Shown: positions 35,097 through 46,031, counted from the stretch's first letter. The stretch: 61,452 bases of DNA from Mesostigma viride (GCA_009746045.1 RPFO01001708.1:1-61452), one strand, 5' to 3'. The notes: generated from the sequence alone by a model not told the origin. Made by a program: numbers and translations.

Positions 35097-36638
35097 CTAC
35101 TCATCCTCAACCACAATCACCTCCTGGGGCTGAACATTAGCAACCAACTGTGCGTCCCTCTCAACAATGCGCCTCGTCGCATCGCGGAAGCGTTCCACCA
35201 ACCGCCTCACGGCCAGCGCGTCCCACCCAACGCCACCGCCGAGTGCCTCAAAGAAGGCCACAGCCAGTGCATTGCCCGCAGACCCGGAGCACTGCAGTTG
35301 GGGGTGATCCCTGATGTACTGCAGGGCGGACAGGAAACCGTTGACTCCCGCGGGGTAATCCGCATTCCCCCCCACAGCGCGAACAGCGAAAGAAGCGCGA
35401 GCAGCAGGAGCAGCAGCAGGAGCAGCAGCAGGAGCAGCAGGAGGAGCAGCAGCGGCGGCGGCGGCGGCGATGGCGGCCGGCAGACCACGGAAACCACACT
35501 CTGACACGTTGTCCACCACGCGCAGGTGGCGATCCAAGTCCTCGCGGCTGGTGGCCTGGTAGGTGCAGCCCAGGATGGTCACGGTGCCGTTATCACCAGG
35601 GAGAGAAAGCTTGTTGGGGCAGGGCCTGACAAGCTTGGCGCAGGTGTTGTCGTGAATCGCCTCCTCGCCGAACACGACCTCGCCGCCGCACCCGCGAGCG
35701 CACAGACGCACATTCACAAGGGTGAATGTGAGTCTGTCGACACCCACATTGCGCTTGTACTGGCTGCCAGTGCGCATCAGGAGCTCCTTGCATTCTGGGC
35801 AGCGCTTGCCAATCACACGGGCGTTGGGCCTGGTAGAATTATACTCCAGAGCGTGGGCCTCGAGCATATCAGCGCACTTGTTGCAGTGCTGAGGGACGCA
35901 GGTGTGGACGCCCTCCACGAGGTAGATGATGGGGTACTTCCCCTCCGTGCCGAAGGGCTCGGTGCAGATGTCGCAGCACGCCAGCCTCTTCTCGAACCAC
36001 GTGATCTTGTGGTTCGCCTCCTCGAGAGCCAAGCGCATCTTCTTGAGCTCTTCGCGAGTGGGATCAGGGGAGAAAGAACGACGCCTGCTGCGGTTCCTCT
36101 CGCGCTCCAACTCCTCCTGCGTCTCCCTCAGCTGGCGCTGCAATGCGGCTAAGTCCCCACCGCTGGGCCCAGCGCCTCCAGAACGAGAACGGGAGCTGGG
36201 ACCACCACGCAGCAGGCCTGCATGCAAAGGAAAACACACAGACAACTGCAAAATGTATCAGATAGTGGCCATCACCTGCAACATCCAACAGATAGTGGCC
36301 ATCACCTGCAAAATCCAGCAGGCAATCGAAAAGGGATGCATAAAACAGCAGACCACGTACTGGGAGCAGCCGCAGGGCGAGACTGAGCCACCAGGTCGTC
36401 GATCGCAGCGTGCGAATTGACTTCCGTGCCTGCGTCGTCCAGGTGGTCGTAGTCGTTGTGGTCAAAAAGGTCGTCAGAGGGGTTCCAGCCTGCAAAGAAT
36501 GAATAGAAAATGACCATGGCGTTCCTGTCAGCTGCTGAAAATGCCCAAAAAACAAACCAAGGAAACACAAAAACAGACATGCATGGGAAAATACGTACGC
36601 TCAGGTTCCTGGGCCTCATGTTCTTGGGTCGTCGCCAT
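35097..36638 (-). CDS. Gene A (left): RING plus TRAF-type zinc-finger protein, three exons
   Basis: Exons 36,599-36,638, 36,361-36,489 and 35,097-36,217; introns start GTACGT and end TGCAG (109 and 143 nt). 429 residues. The acidic N-terminus is followed by a coiled coil (about 76-135). A RING finger uses Cys138, Cys141, Cys163, His167, Cys168, Cys171, Cys196 and Cys199. A TRAF-type zinc finger uses Cys229, Cys233, His245, Cys249, Cys256, Cys274 and His287. An Ala/Pro run (about 300-340) leads to a short helical C-terminus. RING-TRAF proteins act as E3 ubiquitin ligases or signalling adaptors, and that is the likely role. The copy is intact here; its partner in the right arm is frameshifted. 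Upstream lie GGAATATTCC palindromes. Confidence 0.8.
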
Positions 36639-36739
36639 AGCTGGCTAGCTGCTGATAGTGGTATCCTGCTGCTGTTCTGAGTGGTTCGTGAGGGTTTGGC
36701 TGCATTTTTGGTCGTGTTTGGGCTTTTGGCCTCGTGGGG

Positions 36740-37105
36740 AGGAGGACGAACGGCATATTCCCGGCATATTCCGGGAATATTCCCACGAATATGCCGTGGG
36801 ACGGTCGCTAGAAGGAAACTGTCGCGCCGCGTCGGCAGTTACGTGACAGGGATACGGACTGTCATGGCAGACTGGCAGATCGGACAGGTGTCAGACGGTA
36901 CAGTGCGCTGACTGTCGTGGCAGATCTTCGTAACCGACACGCGGCGGAACCGGCGCGGCGCGGACTGACGTGGCGCGCTGTCAGAACTGACATGGCACGA
37001 TACTGACATGGCAGGCCGTCCGAACCGGCAGCTGACGGATACGGCGTTGTACGGACTGTCATGTCAGACCGTTCAGACTGCCACGCGGCAGTCTGGCATG
37101 ACAAT
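36740..37105. promoter_or_regulatory. Intergenic A-B: AATATT palindromes and TGGCA array
   Basis: 36,755-36,810 holds overlapping palindromes (GGCATATTCCGGGAATATTC and neighbours) just upstream of gene A. From 36,858 to 37,105 the motif CTG-x-CATGGCAG or its variants recurs about ten times on both strands. This is the part of the palindrome where the arms differ most. Confidence 0.5.
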
Positions 37106-37345
37106 TGGACGGAATCTAGCGGGAAATCTTACAATGTACGTGCAGTTACGTGTTTGTAGTAATCTGTACTACCTGTAGTATCACCCGCTGCATTTCTACT
37201 TCGAATATACTCTCTGTACTACGAATCCTAGTGCAATTGTACTATGAGACGCCATGAGATAGAGACAAAGTCATGGATTTCCATTAGAATCATAATAAGG
37301 CTTAATGCCCATAGGGGACTTTGTCTATTCCAAAGGGGCACTTAG

Positions 37346-37981
37346 TTAGTGAACCCCCTCCAGGGCCAGGCGGCGACAGAACTTGTCGTACATCTTGTCG
37401 CAGGTGGCATTCATGACCCTCAGTTCCCTCTCGCAGACAGCGGGGGAAAAGTTGACAGGCAGATAGGCGTGGTACTCGGCCTTCACGAGGTCCACGAGCA
37501 CACGGCAATGCTCCTCTGCGGTCTTATCCTTATCCACCTGAGGAATGGATTCAACATACTCCTTCATCACATCCCACAGGCGGGGAATCGCGCAAACGCG
37601 GTCAGACAGCTTAACCTCTAGGTCGATGGCCAGAGTTGCCACCTCCATACGCCTATCGCCATACTTGCAGGCGTCCATCCTCTTCTCAAAAGTGGAAAGG
37701 GACTGCACACCGCCTTGAGCGATGGCGATGGCAAAGTTGCGCAGGGCCCATCCTGTATAGTGGCAAAACGGCCCTGGCTGCCTGCGCTTAGAGAGGAAGC
37801 GCCCCTCAAGCTCATTGGCAATAGCATCCAGCAGCTGCTTCATTCGCTGCTCTGTCTTAGCTTTGACAGCGTCCCACGGCACTTGCAGCTGCTTGCTGAC
37901 ACCACACCCGTGGGGCCATGCCAACTCCACGATTTCGTGCACAATCTCAGCTGGCAGGCTGTTAAAAGTGGCAGCGGCCAT
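37346..37981 (-). CDS. Gene B (left): F-box-like helical protein
   Basis: 211 residues, intact. The N-terminus FNSLPAEIVHEIVELAWPHG has the L-P-x-E-I core of an F-box, which would dock to SKP1 in a ubiquitin ligase. The rest is helical without a repeat domain that I can name. Genes D and L share the same start pattern (F-x-x-LP-x-x-(I/L) ... (E/D)-x-(S/A)-WP ... GV), so the three form one family. Fully developed F-box residues beyond the LPxEI core are not obvious, so the assignment is tentative. ATG at 37,981; a TACAAA-type TATA lies about 85 bp upstream. Confidence 0.75.
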   Translation of the reverse strand: MAAATFNSLPAEIVHEIVELAWPHGCGVSKQLQVPWDAVKAKTEQRMKQLLDAIANELEGRFLSKRRQPGPFCHYTGWALRNFAIAIAQGGVQSLSTFEKRMDACKYGDRRMEVATLAIDLEVKLSDRVCAIPRLWDVMKEYVESIPQVDKDKTAEEHCRVLVDLVKAEYHAYLPVNFSPAVCERELRVMNATCDKMYDKFCRRLALEGVH

Positions 37982-38016
37982 GTCTTCTTTGTGGTAGTGG
38001 TGCTAGTGCTGTTGGG

Positions 38017-38330
38017 ATGCTGGAGCAGGCGAGAAGTGCCCACTTTGACGTGGTGTCGGACCTTTGTACCCCGCCCCACGGCATCTTCGCGGAATATTCC
38101 GTGGACCGACGATCTCCCACGGGACGCTGCCACGCGGCGGAGATCGGACGGTCCACGGCAATTCAGATCTCCCATGATAGTACGGCGTATCTCGGATACG
38201 GCGCGGCGCCGGTACGGCCGGACCAGTATCATGGATACTGGTCCGAGTACCGTGGCACGGCATTCCGCCACGTCACTACCGCGCCGCGCCGCGCCGCGCC
38301 ATGGAACCTTCTAGAGGATCGATCCCAGCC
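38017..38330. promoter_or_regulatory. Promoter region of gene B and upstream of gene C (left)
   Basis: Contains GCGGAATATTCCGTGG near 38,087, GATCTCCCACGGGACG, and a G-box site that here reads GCCACGCGGC (38,129-38,138). The right arm has the perfect G-box GCCACGTGGC at the same place (45,875-45,884). Confidence 0.55.
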
Positions 38331-38452
38331 GTCCGATGAAGATCTCGTGGGAGGGCCAGTTTCCACAGGTACAAAGGTCGTGCAGGCCTACCAAATGCAC
38401 CATCACACCACAGAACAGCCATAGCCAGCGCAGAAAACAACAGCAGACCGCC

Positions 38453-39639
38453 ATGTTTCCCGTTGATGCAGCAGCTGGGCCATTGTTCGGGCCTCAGACT
38501 AGGGCACGACTAGGGCCTTGCATGGGCTTGGTTCTCCCAGATGCTATGGATTGCCATATCCTCGCTGCACAAGAACTAGGACTGGTTGTTCCGCCATAGC
38601 TCCTGCGCTTGTGCCAGTGCCTGCGCCTGTGCCAGCGCCAGTGCCTGTGATTGTGCCAGTGCCAGTGCCTGCTGCGCCAGTGCCTGCGCCTGTGTACGTG
38701 CCTGCTCCTCTCCCTGGGCTATTCGCCCCTCGGTTTAAGGACTCTGACATTTGGCCTCCAGCAGGCCATGTGTGGCCAAATGGTAGTGGCGATTCCAAGT
38801 TTCCTCTGGTGCATTGCGTCACCTGCAAAAAGGTGCCGGAGAGGGCAGTGTGCAAGAAGGAGAACGGGGAGATGCAGTGCCGGGGGTGCGCTCTGGATGA
38901 ACTGAGCGACAAGGTGGATGCACTAGGTCCCTCTCCTCCCACGGAGCAGGTGCAGGAGACTGTCAAGAATTTTGACACGGGCTTGCAGATTTACAAGTAC
39001 GAATATGAGCCCAAGCGTCTCCCGCCTCCTCCCACCGGCTACCCTCTGTCCAAGTGCATGTGCGCTGTGTGCAAGAATCCTGCTCTCCACGCGCACGAAG
39101 TGGTGAAGGAGGTCACCCCTCAGATGCTGGAGACCACTTCCCATTTCCGTGTTGCCAAGCTCGTGGTTGGCGACGTCGTTTGTGGGATCTGCCGCAACGA
39201 GTTCCTGGCCCAGTATGTCGACAACAACGTGGTCATCAGCAAGGCCATGTCTCGCGGCATGCAGTATTGGGAGTACAAGGGCCATATCGATGAGGTGTTC
39301 CAGTACAACGAGGAACTCCACAAGATGGCAGAGCGCGCCCAGGACAACACGCACGACGGCCCCTCCAGTGACAAGTTTTACTGGCCTCGCAGGCAGTGCC
39401 AGAAGTGCATGAAGCGCATCGACATCAACGTGCAGAACCTGTATGTGGCTCCAAGGCCTCGTTCTTTAGACGTTGACTTGGTCTGCTACGAGTGCGCCAA
39501 GTTCTGCAGCCTCGTTTCTGAGGCTGTCGCTTTCCCGGGCTTTAGCCGCCCCAACAACCGTCTCAAGCGTAATGCAGAGGCCGGGGGCTTCCTTCTGTAC
39601 GATGTTGTGGGGTCCAACAAGCCCTATTTCTTCGCGTAG
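38453..39639 (+). CDS. Gene C (left): multi-CxxC zinc protein with Val-Pro repeat
   Basis: Long frame 38,521-39,639. A start at 38,453 (GCCGCCATGTTTCCCG, good context) is in another frame and would need a very small intron to join it, so the first codons are uncertain. About residues 30-65 are a (VPVPAP)-type repeat. The remainder has at least five Cys pairs: HCVTCKKVPERAVC, MQCRGC, CMCAVC, VCGIC, RRQCQKC, CYECAKFC. These should bind several zinc ions, treble-clef or zinc-ribbon style. I recognise no named family. It ends NKPYFFA. Both arm copies are identical in protein. The 3' flank carries the shared AATGAATAAGACTC module. Confidence 0.72.
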
Positions 39640-39710
39640 GGTGTCATCTGGGCACTTGATTGGCCCATGCAAGCCTATGGAGGCTACTGTTGATAGGGAC
39701 TTGTGGTATT

Positions 39711-39780
39711 CTATTTTGTAATGAATAAGACTCTTTGCATGCAAATCCAACACTCATGCACTAGGCGTAGGACTTGACTT
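39711..39780 (+). terminator. Conserved 3' flank module of gene C (left arm)
   Basis: TTGTAATGAATAAGACTCTT, GCATGCAAATCCAACACTCATGC and TAGGACTTGA match the 3' flank of gene A. AATGAA/GAATAA may serve as the poly(A) signal. Confidence 0.6.
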
Positions 39781-39785
39781 GTTTG

Positions 39786-40388
39786 CGAAAAGTTCGGGCT
39801 ATGCGGATAGCCCGAACTTTTGGGGATAGCCCGAACTTTTGGAAACCTTGCTAGGGAAAAGTAAAAGTTTCCAGTGAGGATCCCAGCCATTTGAAAAGTT
39901 CGGGCTATGGTTCGGGCTATCAGTTTATAGCCCGAACCGGACCCTTTTTCCCCTTGGGCGGTGGTGTCATGCATTGTACATGTAGGGACTTGGTTATTTG
40001 GACAGTGTGCAGTGTATGTGTGTGTTTCTTCCTTAGATTGCTAACACATAAAATATAGGGGTATTTCCTGTATATACAGATAGGATTGCTAACACATAAA
40101 ATATAGGGATATTACCTATGAGTATATATAGATGGCAATTGCTAACACATAAAATTTTATGTGTTGGGAAACAGAGTAAAAGAAAGAGTAACATTCACCC
40201 ATAGCAACACACCGTCCAGAGGGGAAAAAGGGGAGGTTCGGGCTATAAATCGATAGCCCGAACCATAGCCCGAACTTTTCAAAATGGCTGGGATCCCCAC
40301 TGGAAACTTTTACTTTTCCCTAGCAAGGTTTCGAAAAGTTCGGGCTATCCCCAAAAGTTCGGGCTATCCACATAGCACGAACTTTTCG
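39786..40388. repeat. Foldback element 1 with AT-rich iterons (origin candidate)
   Basis: 603 bp. The arms (about 170 bp, 39,786-39,955 and 40,217-40,388) are inverted repeats built from AAAAGTTCGGGCTATC and its complement. The centre has three GCTAACACATAAAAT iterons, including the perfect palindrome AACACATAAAATTTTATGTG(TT) at about 40,144-40,165. A mirror copy lies at 43,625-44,227 and a diverged copy at 52,424-53,144. Layout of an AT-rich palindrome between inverted binding-site-like repeats resembles replication origins of DNA viruses; a MITE is the alternative. Confidence 0.85.
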
Positions 40389-40394
40389 TGGGAG

Positions 40395-40568
40395 CCTATG
40401 GATGGGCGCCACGTGGCACGGTATCCCACGATAGTTGCCGGCGCCGCGCCGGCGCGGCGCTCCCACGGAATATCCGTGGGAATATTCCCGGCGCGACGCT
40501 TGCACGGCACTATCGTGGGACGCCGTGGCCGAGAGGGTATAAAAGCGGAGTCACGGGCGTTTGGGGGT
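40395..40568 (+). promoter_or_regulatory. Promoter of gene D (left)
   Basis: G-box GCCACGTGGC near 40,411, GGAATATCCGTGGGAATATTCC near 40,467, TATAAAA at 40,538-40,544, GCGGAG next to it, and GGGCGTTTGGGGGT at 40,555-40,568. The last two elements are shared with gene F. Confidence 0.75.
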
Positions 40569-40644
40569 AGGTCTCGCCTCCGACACTGCCAGGCACACAG
40601 TCATCCACACGCAGACAGCCATCCTTACAGCTGTAAAATACACA

Positions 40645-41316
40645 ATGGCCCATGCTGGTGCTACTTTCGAGGATCTGCCAAGCGAAATTTTGTTTGTTTT
40701 GGCAGAGCTCAGCTGGCCCTACTTGCGTGGTGTGAACAAGGCCTCTCACAAGGAATGGGAGGCCGTGCTGGCGATAATGGAGGCAAAGGTTCGCGCTGTG
40801 CGCAATTTGATTGACGAGGAACTGGAGTTCCGCGATGCCAACCCCTATTGGTGGTTCGTCGATATAAAGAAGGTGACACCCCGCCGCCTGTATGAGATGA
40901 CGCCTGATCAGCTGAGGGCCATTTATGACAAGGTGTCTGTGCCCCGCTTGCGTGAGGCGGAGGGGTACTTGTACACTACCCGCGCTGATCGTTTGGAGCA
41001 GATGGATCACGCGTACACTGATTTTGTGGAGGTGCTCAACCGAACTGTCAAGGTCCCCGTTGGCCCCCACACTAAGGCGGCGAGGGACGCCTATTTTGCG
41101 TCCATTCCTGATGTGGATCGCGAGAATGTGATGGAGCGTCGCGTTGATGAGTTGGTCACTGTTCTGTGCGCGGGATTGGTGGCTGACGACACGGAGGCCA
41201 ACGGGGGCGTGCCAACGGGTTTGGCCGACCTTCTCAGCGACATTTTCGATGAGTACAAGCACCGGATGATCGGTCGTATCTTCACCCATCCATCGTATAA
41301 CCGGGTGATGCCTTAA
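40645..41316 (+). CDS. Gene D (left): F-box-like helical protein
   Basis: 223 residues from ATG 40,645. The N-terminus FEDLPSEILFVLAELSWPYL matches the LPxEI...WP start of genes B and L. The remainder is helical and charged; I recognise no further domain. Likely role by analogy: an adaptor joining a substrate to a SCF-type ubiquitin ligase; this rests on the short F-box-like core only. Strong TATA promoter 107 bp upstream, foldback element just before it. Right-arm copy is identical in protein. Confidence 0.78.
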   Translation: MAHAGATFEDLPSEILFVLAELSWPYLRGVNKASHKEWEAVLAIMEAKVRAVRNLIDEELEFRDANPYWWFVDIKKVTPRRLYEMTPDQLRAIYDKVSVPRLREAEGYLYTTRADRLEQMDHAYTDFVEVLNRTVKVPVGPHTKAARDAYFASIPDVDRENVMERRVDELVTVLCAGLVADDTEANGGVPTGLADLLSDIFDEYKHRMIGRIFTHPSYNRVMP

Positions 41317-41540
41317 ACAGGCAAATAGGGATCAACTGATATAGCCTATTGGAAAAGGCTATATCCCATGGACTGTCTTATATAACTTTTAATAAGACCC
41401 GATTCCTATTGAAATTTGTCTCACAATGAGTCCCACAATGAGCCCCACTTAAAAAAAAATCTAAACCGCATACTATAAATAGCTAATGGAGCTATAGGGG
41501 TACCAGATTCCCACGAACAATAGGGATTTCCCGCCACCCG

Positions 41541-42472
41541 CGCCTGTCACGTGATTTGTCTGCCACGTGGCATGACCCGATTGGTCAGCCCAGTCACGTG
41601 GGATTCCAGACCCCCATGGGTGCCACGTGGCAGGATCCCATTGGACAGGGTGTATCATGGGACGCCAGGGTCCCGTGGGTGCCACGTGGCGGGTTCCGAT
41701 TGGACAGGGAGTACCATGGGAGTACAGGGTCCCACGGAGATTCAGGGTCCCCGGTGCCACGTGGCGGTTACTGACTGGACAGGGAGTCCCATGGGTGCCA
41801 CGTGGCAGCGTCCCATTGGACAGGGAGGTCCCATGGGTGGCCAGGGTCCCAGGGGTCCCGGTGCCACGTGGCAGTCGCTGATTGGCCAGATAGTCCCATG
41901 GGAATCTCAGGGTGCCACGTGGCAGCCTCCCATTGGCGGCTACTACGCCAGGGTCCCTGACAGGGTCCCACGATATATTTATCCCAACAATTGACGGGTT
42001 AGAGGCGCCTCTAACCCGTCAATTGTTGGGATAAATATATCGTGGGACCCTGTCAGGGACCCTGGCGTAGTAGCCGCCAATGGGAGGCTGCCACGTGGCA
42101 CCCTGAGATTCCCATGGGACTATCTGGCCAATCAGCGACTGCCACGTGGCACCGGGACCCCTGGGACCCTGGCCACCCATGGGACCTCCCTGTCCAATGG
42201 GACGCTGCCACGTGGCACCCATGGGACTCCCTGTCCAGTCAGTAACCGCCACGTGGCACCGGGGACCCTGAATCTCCGTGGGACCCTGTACTCCCATGGT
42301 ACTCCCTGTCCAATCGGAACCCGCCACGTGGCACCCACGGGACCCTGGCGTCCCATGATACACCCTGTCCAATGGGATCCTGCCACGTGGCACCCATGGG
42401 GGTCTGGAATCCCACGTGACTGGGCTGACCAATCGGGTCATGCCACGTGGCAGACAAATCACGTGACAGGCG
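41541..42472. promoter_or_regulatory. Axial array of G-box plus CCAAT pairs
   Basis: In each half, seven perfect GCCACGTGGC sites recur about every 45-70 bp, nearly all followed 8-11 bp later by CCCATTGG or GATTGG (CCAAT box), plus two further CACGTG sites. Linkers CAGGGTCCCATGGG are also repeated. The array ends about 65 bp from the axis on each side and points towards the axis. It could be an enhancer, an origin-associated array or a transcription-factor sponge. CACGTG with this flank is the optimum for plant bZIP/bHLH factors. Confidence 0.8.
41999..42014. other. Axis of the great palindrome
   Basis: TTAGAGGCGCCTCTAA is perfectly self-complementary with no unpaired spacer; the perfect palindrome continues outward on both sides. 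Confidence 0.95.
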
Positions 42473-42696
42473 CGGGTGGCGGGAAATCCCTATTGTTCGT
42501 GGGAATCTGGTACCCCTATAGCTCCATTAGCTATTTATAGTATGCGGTTTAGATTTTTTTTTAAGTGGGGCTCATTGTGGGACTCATTGTGAGACAAATT
42601 TCAATAGGAATCGGGTCTTATTAAAAGTTATATAAGACAGTCCATGGGATATAGCCTTTTCCAATAGGCTATATCAGTTGATCCCTATTTGCCTGT

Positions 42697-43368
42697 TTAA
42701 GGCATCACCCGGTTATACGATGGATGGGTGAAGATACGACCGATCATCCGGTGCTTGTACTCATCGAAAATGTCGCTGAGAAGGTCGGCCAAACCCGTTG
42801 GCACGCCCCCGTTGGCCTCCGTGTCGTCAGCCACCAATCCCGCGCACAGAACAGTGACCAACTCATCAACGCGACGCTCCATCACATTCTCGCGATCCAC
42901 ATCAGGAATGGACGCAAAATAGGCGTCCCTCGCCGCCTTAGTGTGGGGGCCAACGGGGACCTTGACAGTTCGGTTGAGCACCTCCACAAAATCAGTGTAC
43001 GCGTGATCCATCTGCTCCAAACGATCAGCGCGGGTAGTGTACAAGTACCCCTCCGCCTCACGCAAGCGGGGCACAGACACCTTGTCATAAATGGCCCTCA
43101 GCTGATCAGGCGTCATCTCATACAGGCGGCGGGGTGTCACCTTCTTTATATCGACGAACCACCAATAGGGGTTGGCATCGCGGAACTCCAGTTCCTCGTC
43201 AATCAAATTGCGCACAGCGCGAACCTTTGCCTCCATTATCGCCAGCACGGCCTCCCATTCCTTGTGAGAGGCCTTGTTCACACCACGCAAGTAGGGCCAG
43301 CTGAGCTCTGCCAAAACAAACAAAATTTCGCTTGGCAGATCCTCGAAAGTAGCACCAGCATGGGCCAT
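42697..43368 (-). CDS. Gene D (right): F-box-like helical protein
   Basis: Mirror copy of the left-arm gene, same 223-residue protein, ATG at 43,368, TATAAAA at 43,469-43,475. See the left copy for function. Confidence 0.78.
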   Translation of the reverse strand: MAHAGATFEDLPSEILFVLAELSWPYLRGVNKASHKEWEAVLAIMEAKVRAVRNLIDEELEFRDANPYWWFVDIKKVTPRRLYEMTPDQLRAIYDKVSVPRLREAEGYLYTTRADRLEQMDHAYTDFVEVLNRTVKVPVGPHTKAARDAYFASIPDVDRENVMERRVDELVTVLCAGLVADDTEANGGVPTGLADLLSDIFDEYKHRMIGRIFTHPSYNRVMP

Positions 43369-43624
43369 TGTGTATTTTACAGCTGTAAGGATGGCTGTCT
43401 GCGTGTGGATGACTGTGTGCCTGGCAGTGTCGGAGGCGAGACCTACCCCCAAACGCCCGTGACTCCGCTTTTATACCCTCTCGGCCACGGCGTCCCACGA
43501 TAGTGCCGTGCAAGCGTCGCGCCGGGAATATTCCCACGGATATTCCGTGGGAGCGCCGCGCCGGCGCGGCGCCGGCAACTATCGTGGGATACCGTGCCAC
43601 GTGGCGCCCATCCATAGGCTCCCA

Positions 43625-44227
43625 CGAAAAGTTCGTGCTATGTGGATAGCCCGAACTTTTGGGGATAGCCCGAACTTTTCGAAACCTTGCTAGGGAAAAG
43701 TAAAAGTTTCCAGTGGGGATCCCAGCCATTTTGAAAAGTTCGGGCTATGGTTCGGGCTATCGATTTATAGCCCGAACCTCCCCTTTTTCCCCTCTGGACG
43801 GTGTGTTGCTATGGGTGAATGTTACTCTTTCTTTTACTCTGTTTCCCAACACATAAAATTTTATGTGTTAGCAATTGCCATCTATATATACTCATAGGTA
43901 ATATCCCTATATTTTATGTGTTAGCAATCCTATCTGTATATACAGGAAATACCCCTATATTTTATGTGTTAGCAATCTAAGGAAGAAACACACACATACA
44001 CTGCACACTGTCCAAATAACCAAGTCCCTACATGTACAATGCATGACACCACCGCCCAAGGGGAAAAAGGGTCCGGTTCGGGCTATAAACTGATAGCCCG
44101 AACCATAGCCCGAACTTTTCAAATGGCTGGGATCCTCACTGGAAACTTTTACTTTTCCCTAGCAAGGTTTCCAAAAGTTCGGGCTATCCCCAAAAGTTCG
44201 GGCTATCCGCATAGCCCGAACTTTTCG
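43625..44227. repeat. Foldback element 2 (mirror of element 1)
   Basis: Exact mirror image of 39,786-40,388, with the same iterons and central AT palindrome. Confidence 0.85.
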
Positions 44228-44232
44228 CAAAC

Positions 44233-44302
44233 AAGTCAAGTCCTACGCCTAGTGCATGAGTGTTGGATTTGCATGCAAAGAGTCTTATTCATTACAAAAT
44301 AG
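44233..44302 (-). terminator. Conserved 3' flank module of gene C (right arm)
   Basis: Mirror of the left-arm module, downstream of the right-arm gene C on the minus strand. Confidence 0.55.
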
Positions 44303-44373
44303 AATACCACAAGTCCCTATCAACAGTAGCCTCCATAGGCTTGCATGGGCCAATCAAGTGCCCAGATGACACC

Positions 44374-45560
44374 CTACGCGAAGAAATAGGGCTTGTTGGA
44401 CCCCACAACATCGTACAGAAGGAAGCCCCCGGCCTCTGCATTACGCTTGAGACGGTTGTTGGGGCGGCTAAAGCCCGGGAAAGCGACAGCCTCAGAAACG
44501 AGGCTGCAGAACTTGGCGCACTCGTAGCAGACCAAGTCAACGTCTAAAGAACGAGGCCTTGGAGCCACATACAGGTTCTGCACGTTGATGTCGATGCGCT
44601 TCATGCACTTCTGGCACTGCCTGCGAGGCCAGTAAAACTTGTCACTGGAGGGGCCGTCGTGCGTGTTGTCCTGGGCGCGCTCTGCCATCTTGTGGAGTTC
44701 CTCGTTGTACTGGAACACCTCATCGATATGGCCCTTGTACTCCCAATACTGCATGCCGCGAGACATGGCCTTGCTGATGACCACGTTGTTGTCGACATAC
44801 TGGGCCAGGAACTCGTTGCGGCAGATCCCACAAACGACGTCGCCAACCACGAGCTTGGCAACACGGAAATGGGAAGTGGTCTCCAGCATCTGAGGGGTGA
44901 CCTCCTTCACCACTTCGTGCGCGTGGAGAGCAGGATTCTTGCACACAGCGCACATGCACTTGGACAGAGGGTAGCCGGTGGGAGGAGGCGGGAGACGCTT
45001 GGGCTCATATTCGTACTTGTAAATCTGCAAGCCCGTGTCAAAATTCTTGACAGTCTCCTGCACCTGCTCCGTGGGAGGAGAGGGACCTAGTGCATCCACC
45101 TTGTCGCTCAGTTCATCCAGAGCGCACCCCCGGCACTGCATCTCCCCGTTCTCCTTCTTGCACACTGCCCTCTCCGGCACCTTTTTGCAGGTGACGCAAT
45201 GCACCAGAGGAAACTTGGAATCGCCACTACCATTTGGCCACACATGGCCTGCTGGAGGCCAAATGTCAGAGTCCTTAAACCGAGGGGCGAATAGCCCAGG
45301 GAGAGGAGCAGGCACGTACACAGGCGCAGGCACTGGCGCAGCAGGCACTGGCACTGGCACAATCACAGGCACTGGCGCTGGCACAGGCGCAGGCACTGGC
45401 ACAAGCGCAGGAGCTATGGCGGAACAACCAGTCCTAGTTCTTGTGCAGCGAGGATATGGCAATCCATAGCATCTGGGAGAACCAAGCCCATGCAAGGCCC
45501 TAGTCGTGCCCTAGTCTGAGGCCCGAACAATGGCCCAGCTGCTGCATCAACGGGAAACAT
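44374..45560 (-). CDS. Gene C (right): multi-CxxC zinc protein with Val-Pro repeat
   Basis: Mirror copy of the left-arm gene with the same protein; main frame 44,374-45,492. Same uncertainty about the first codons (ATG at 45,560 in another frame). Confidence 0.72.
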
Positions 45561-45699
45561 GGCGGTCTGCTGTTGTTTTCTGCGCTGGCTATGGCTGTTC
45601 TGTGGTGTGATGGTGCATTTGGTAGGCCTGCACGACCTTTGTACCTGTGGAAACTGGCCCTCCCACGAGATCTTCATCGGACGGCTGGGATCGATCCTC

Positions 45700-46010
45700 T
45701 AGAAGGTTCCATGGCGCGGCGCGGCGCGGCGCGGTAGTGACGTGGCGGAATGCCGTGCCACGGTACTCGGACCAGTATCCATGATACTGGTCCGGCCGTA
45801 CCGGCGCCGCGCCGTATCCGAGATACGCCGTACTATCATGGGAGATCTGAATTGCCGTGGACCGTCCGATCTCCGCCACGTGGCAGCGTCCCGTGGGAGA
45901 TCGTCGGTCCACGGAATATTCCGCGAAGATGCCGTGGGGCGGGGTACAAAGGTCCGACACCACGTCAAAGTGGGCACTTCTCGCCTGCTCCAGCATCCCA
46001 ACAGCACTAG
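45700..46010. promoter_or_regulatory. Promoter region of gene B (right)
   Basis: Perfect G-box GCCACGTGGC at 45,875-45,884, GGAATATTCCGCG near 45,914 and TACAAA at 45,945-45,950, 87 bp before the ATG. The left arm differs by one base inside the G-box. Confidence 0.6.
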
Positions 46011-46031
46011 CACCACTACCACAAAGAAGAC

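Noticed and set aside
38544-39354. Antisense frames opposite gene C
   Set aside because: Gly/Thr repeats mirror the Val-Pro repeat; the Cys clusters on the plus strand show which strand is coding.
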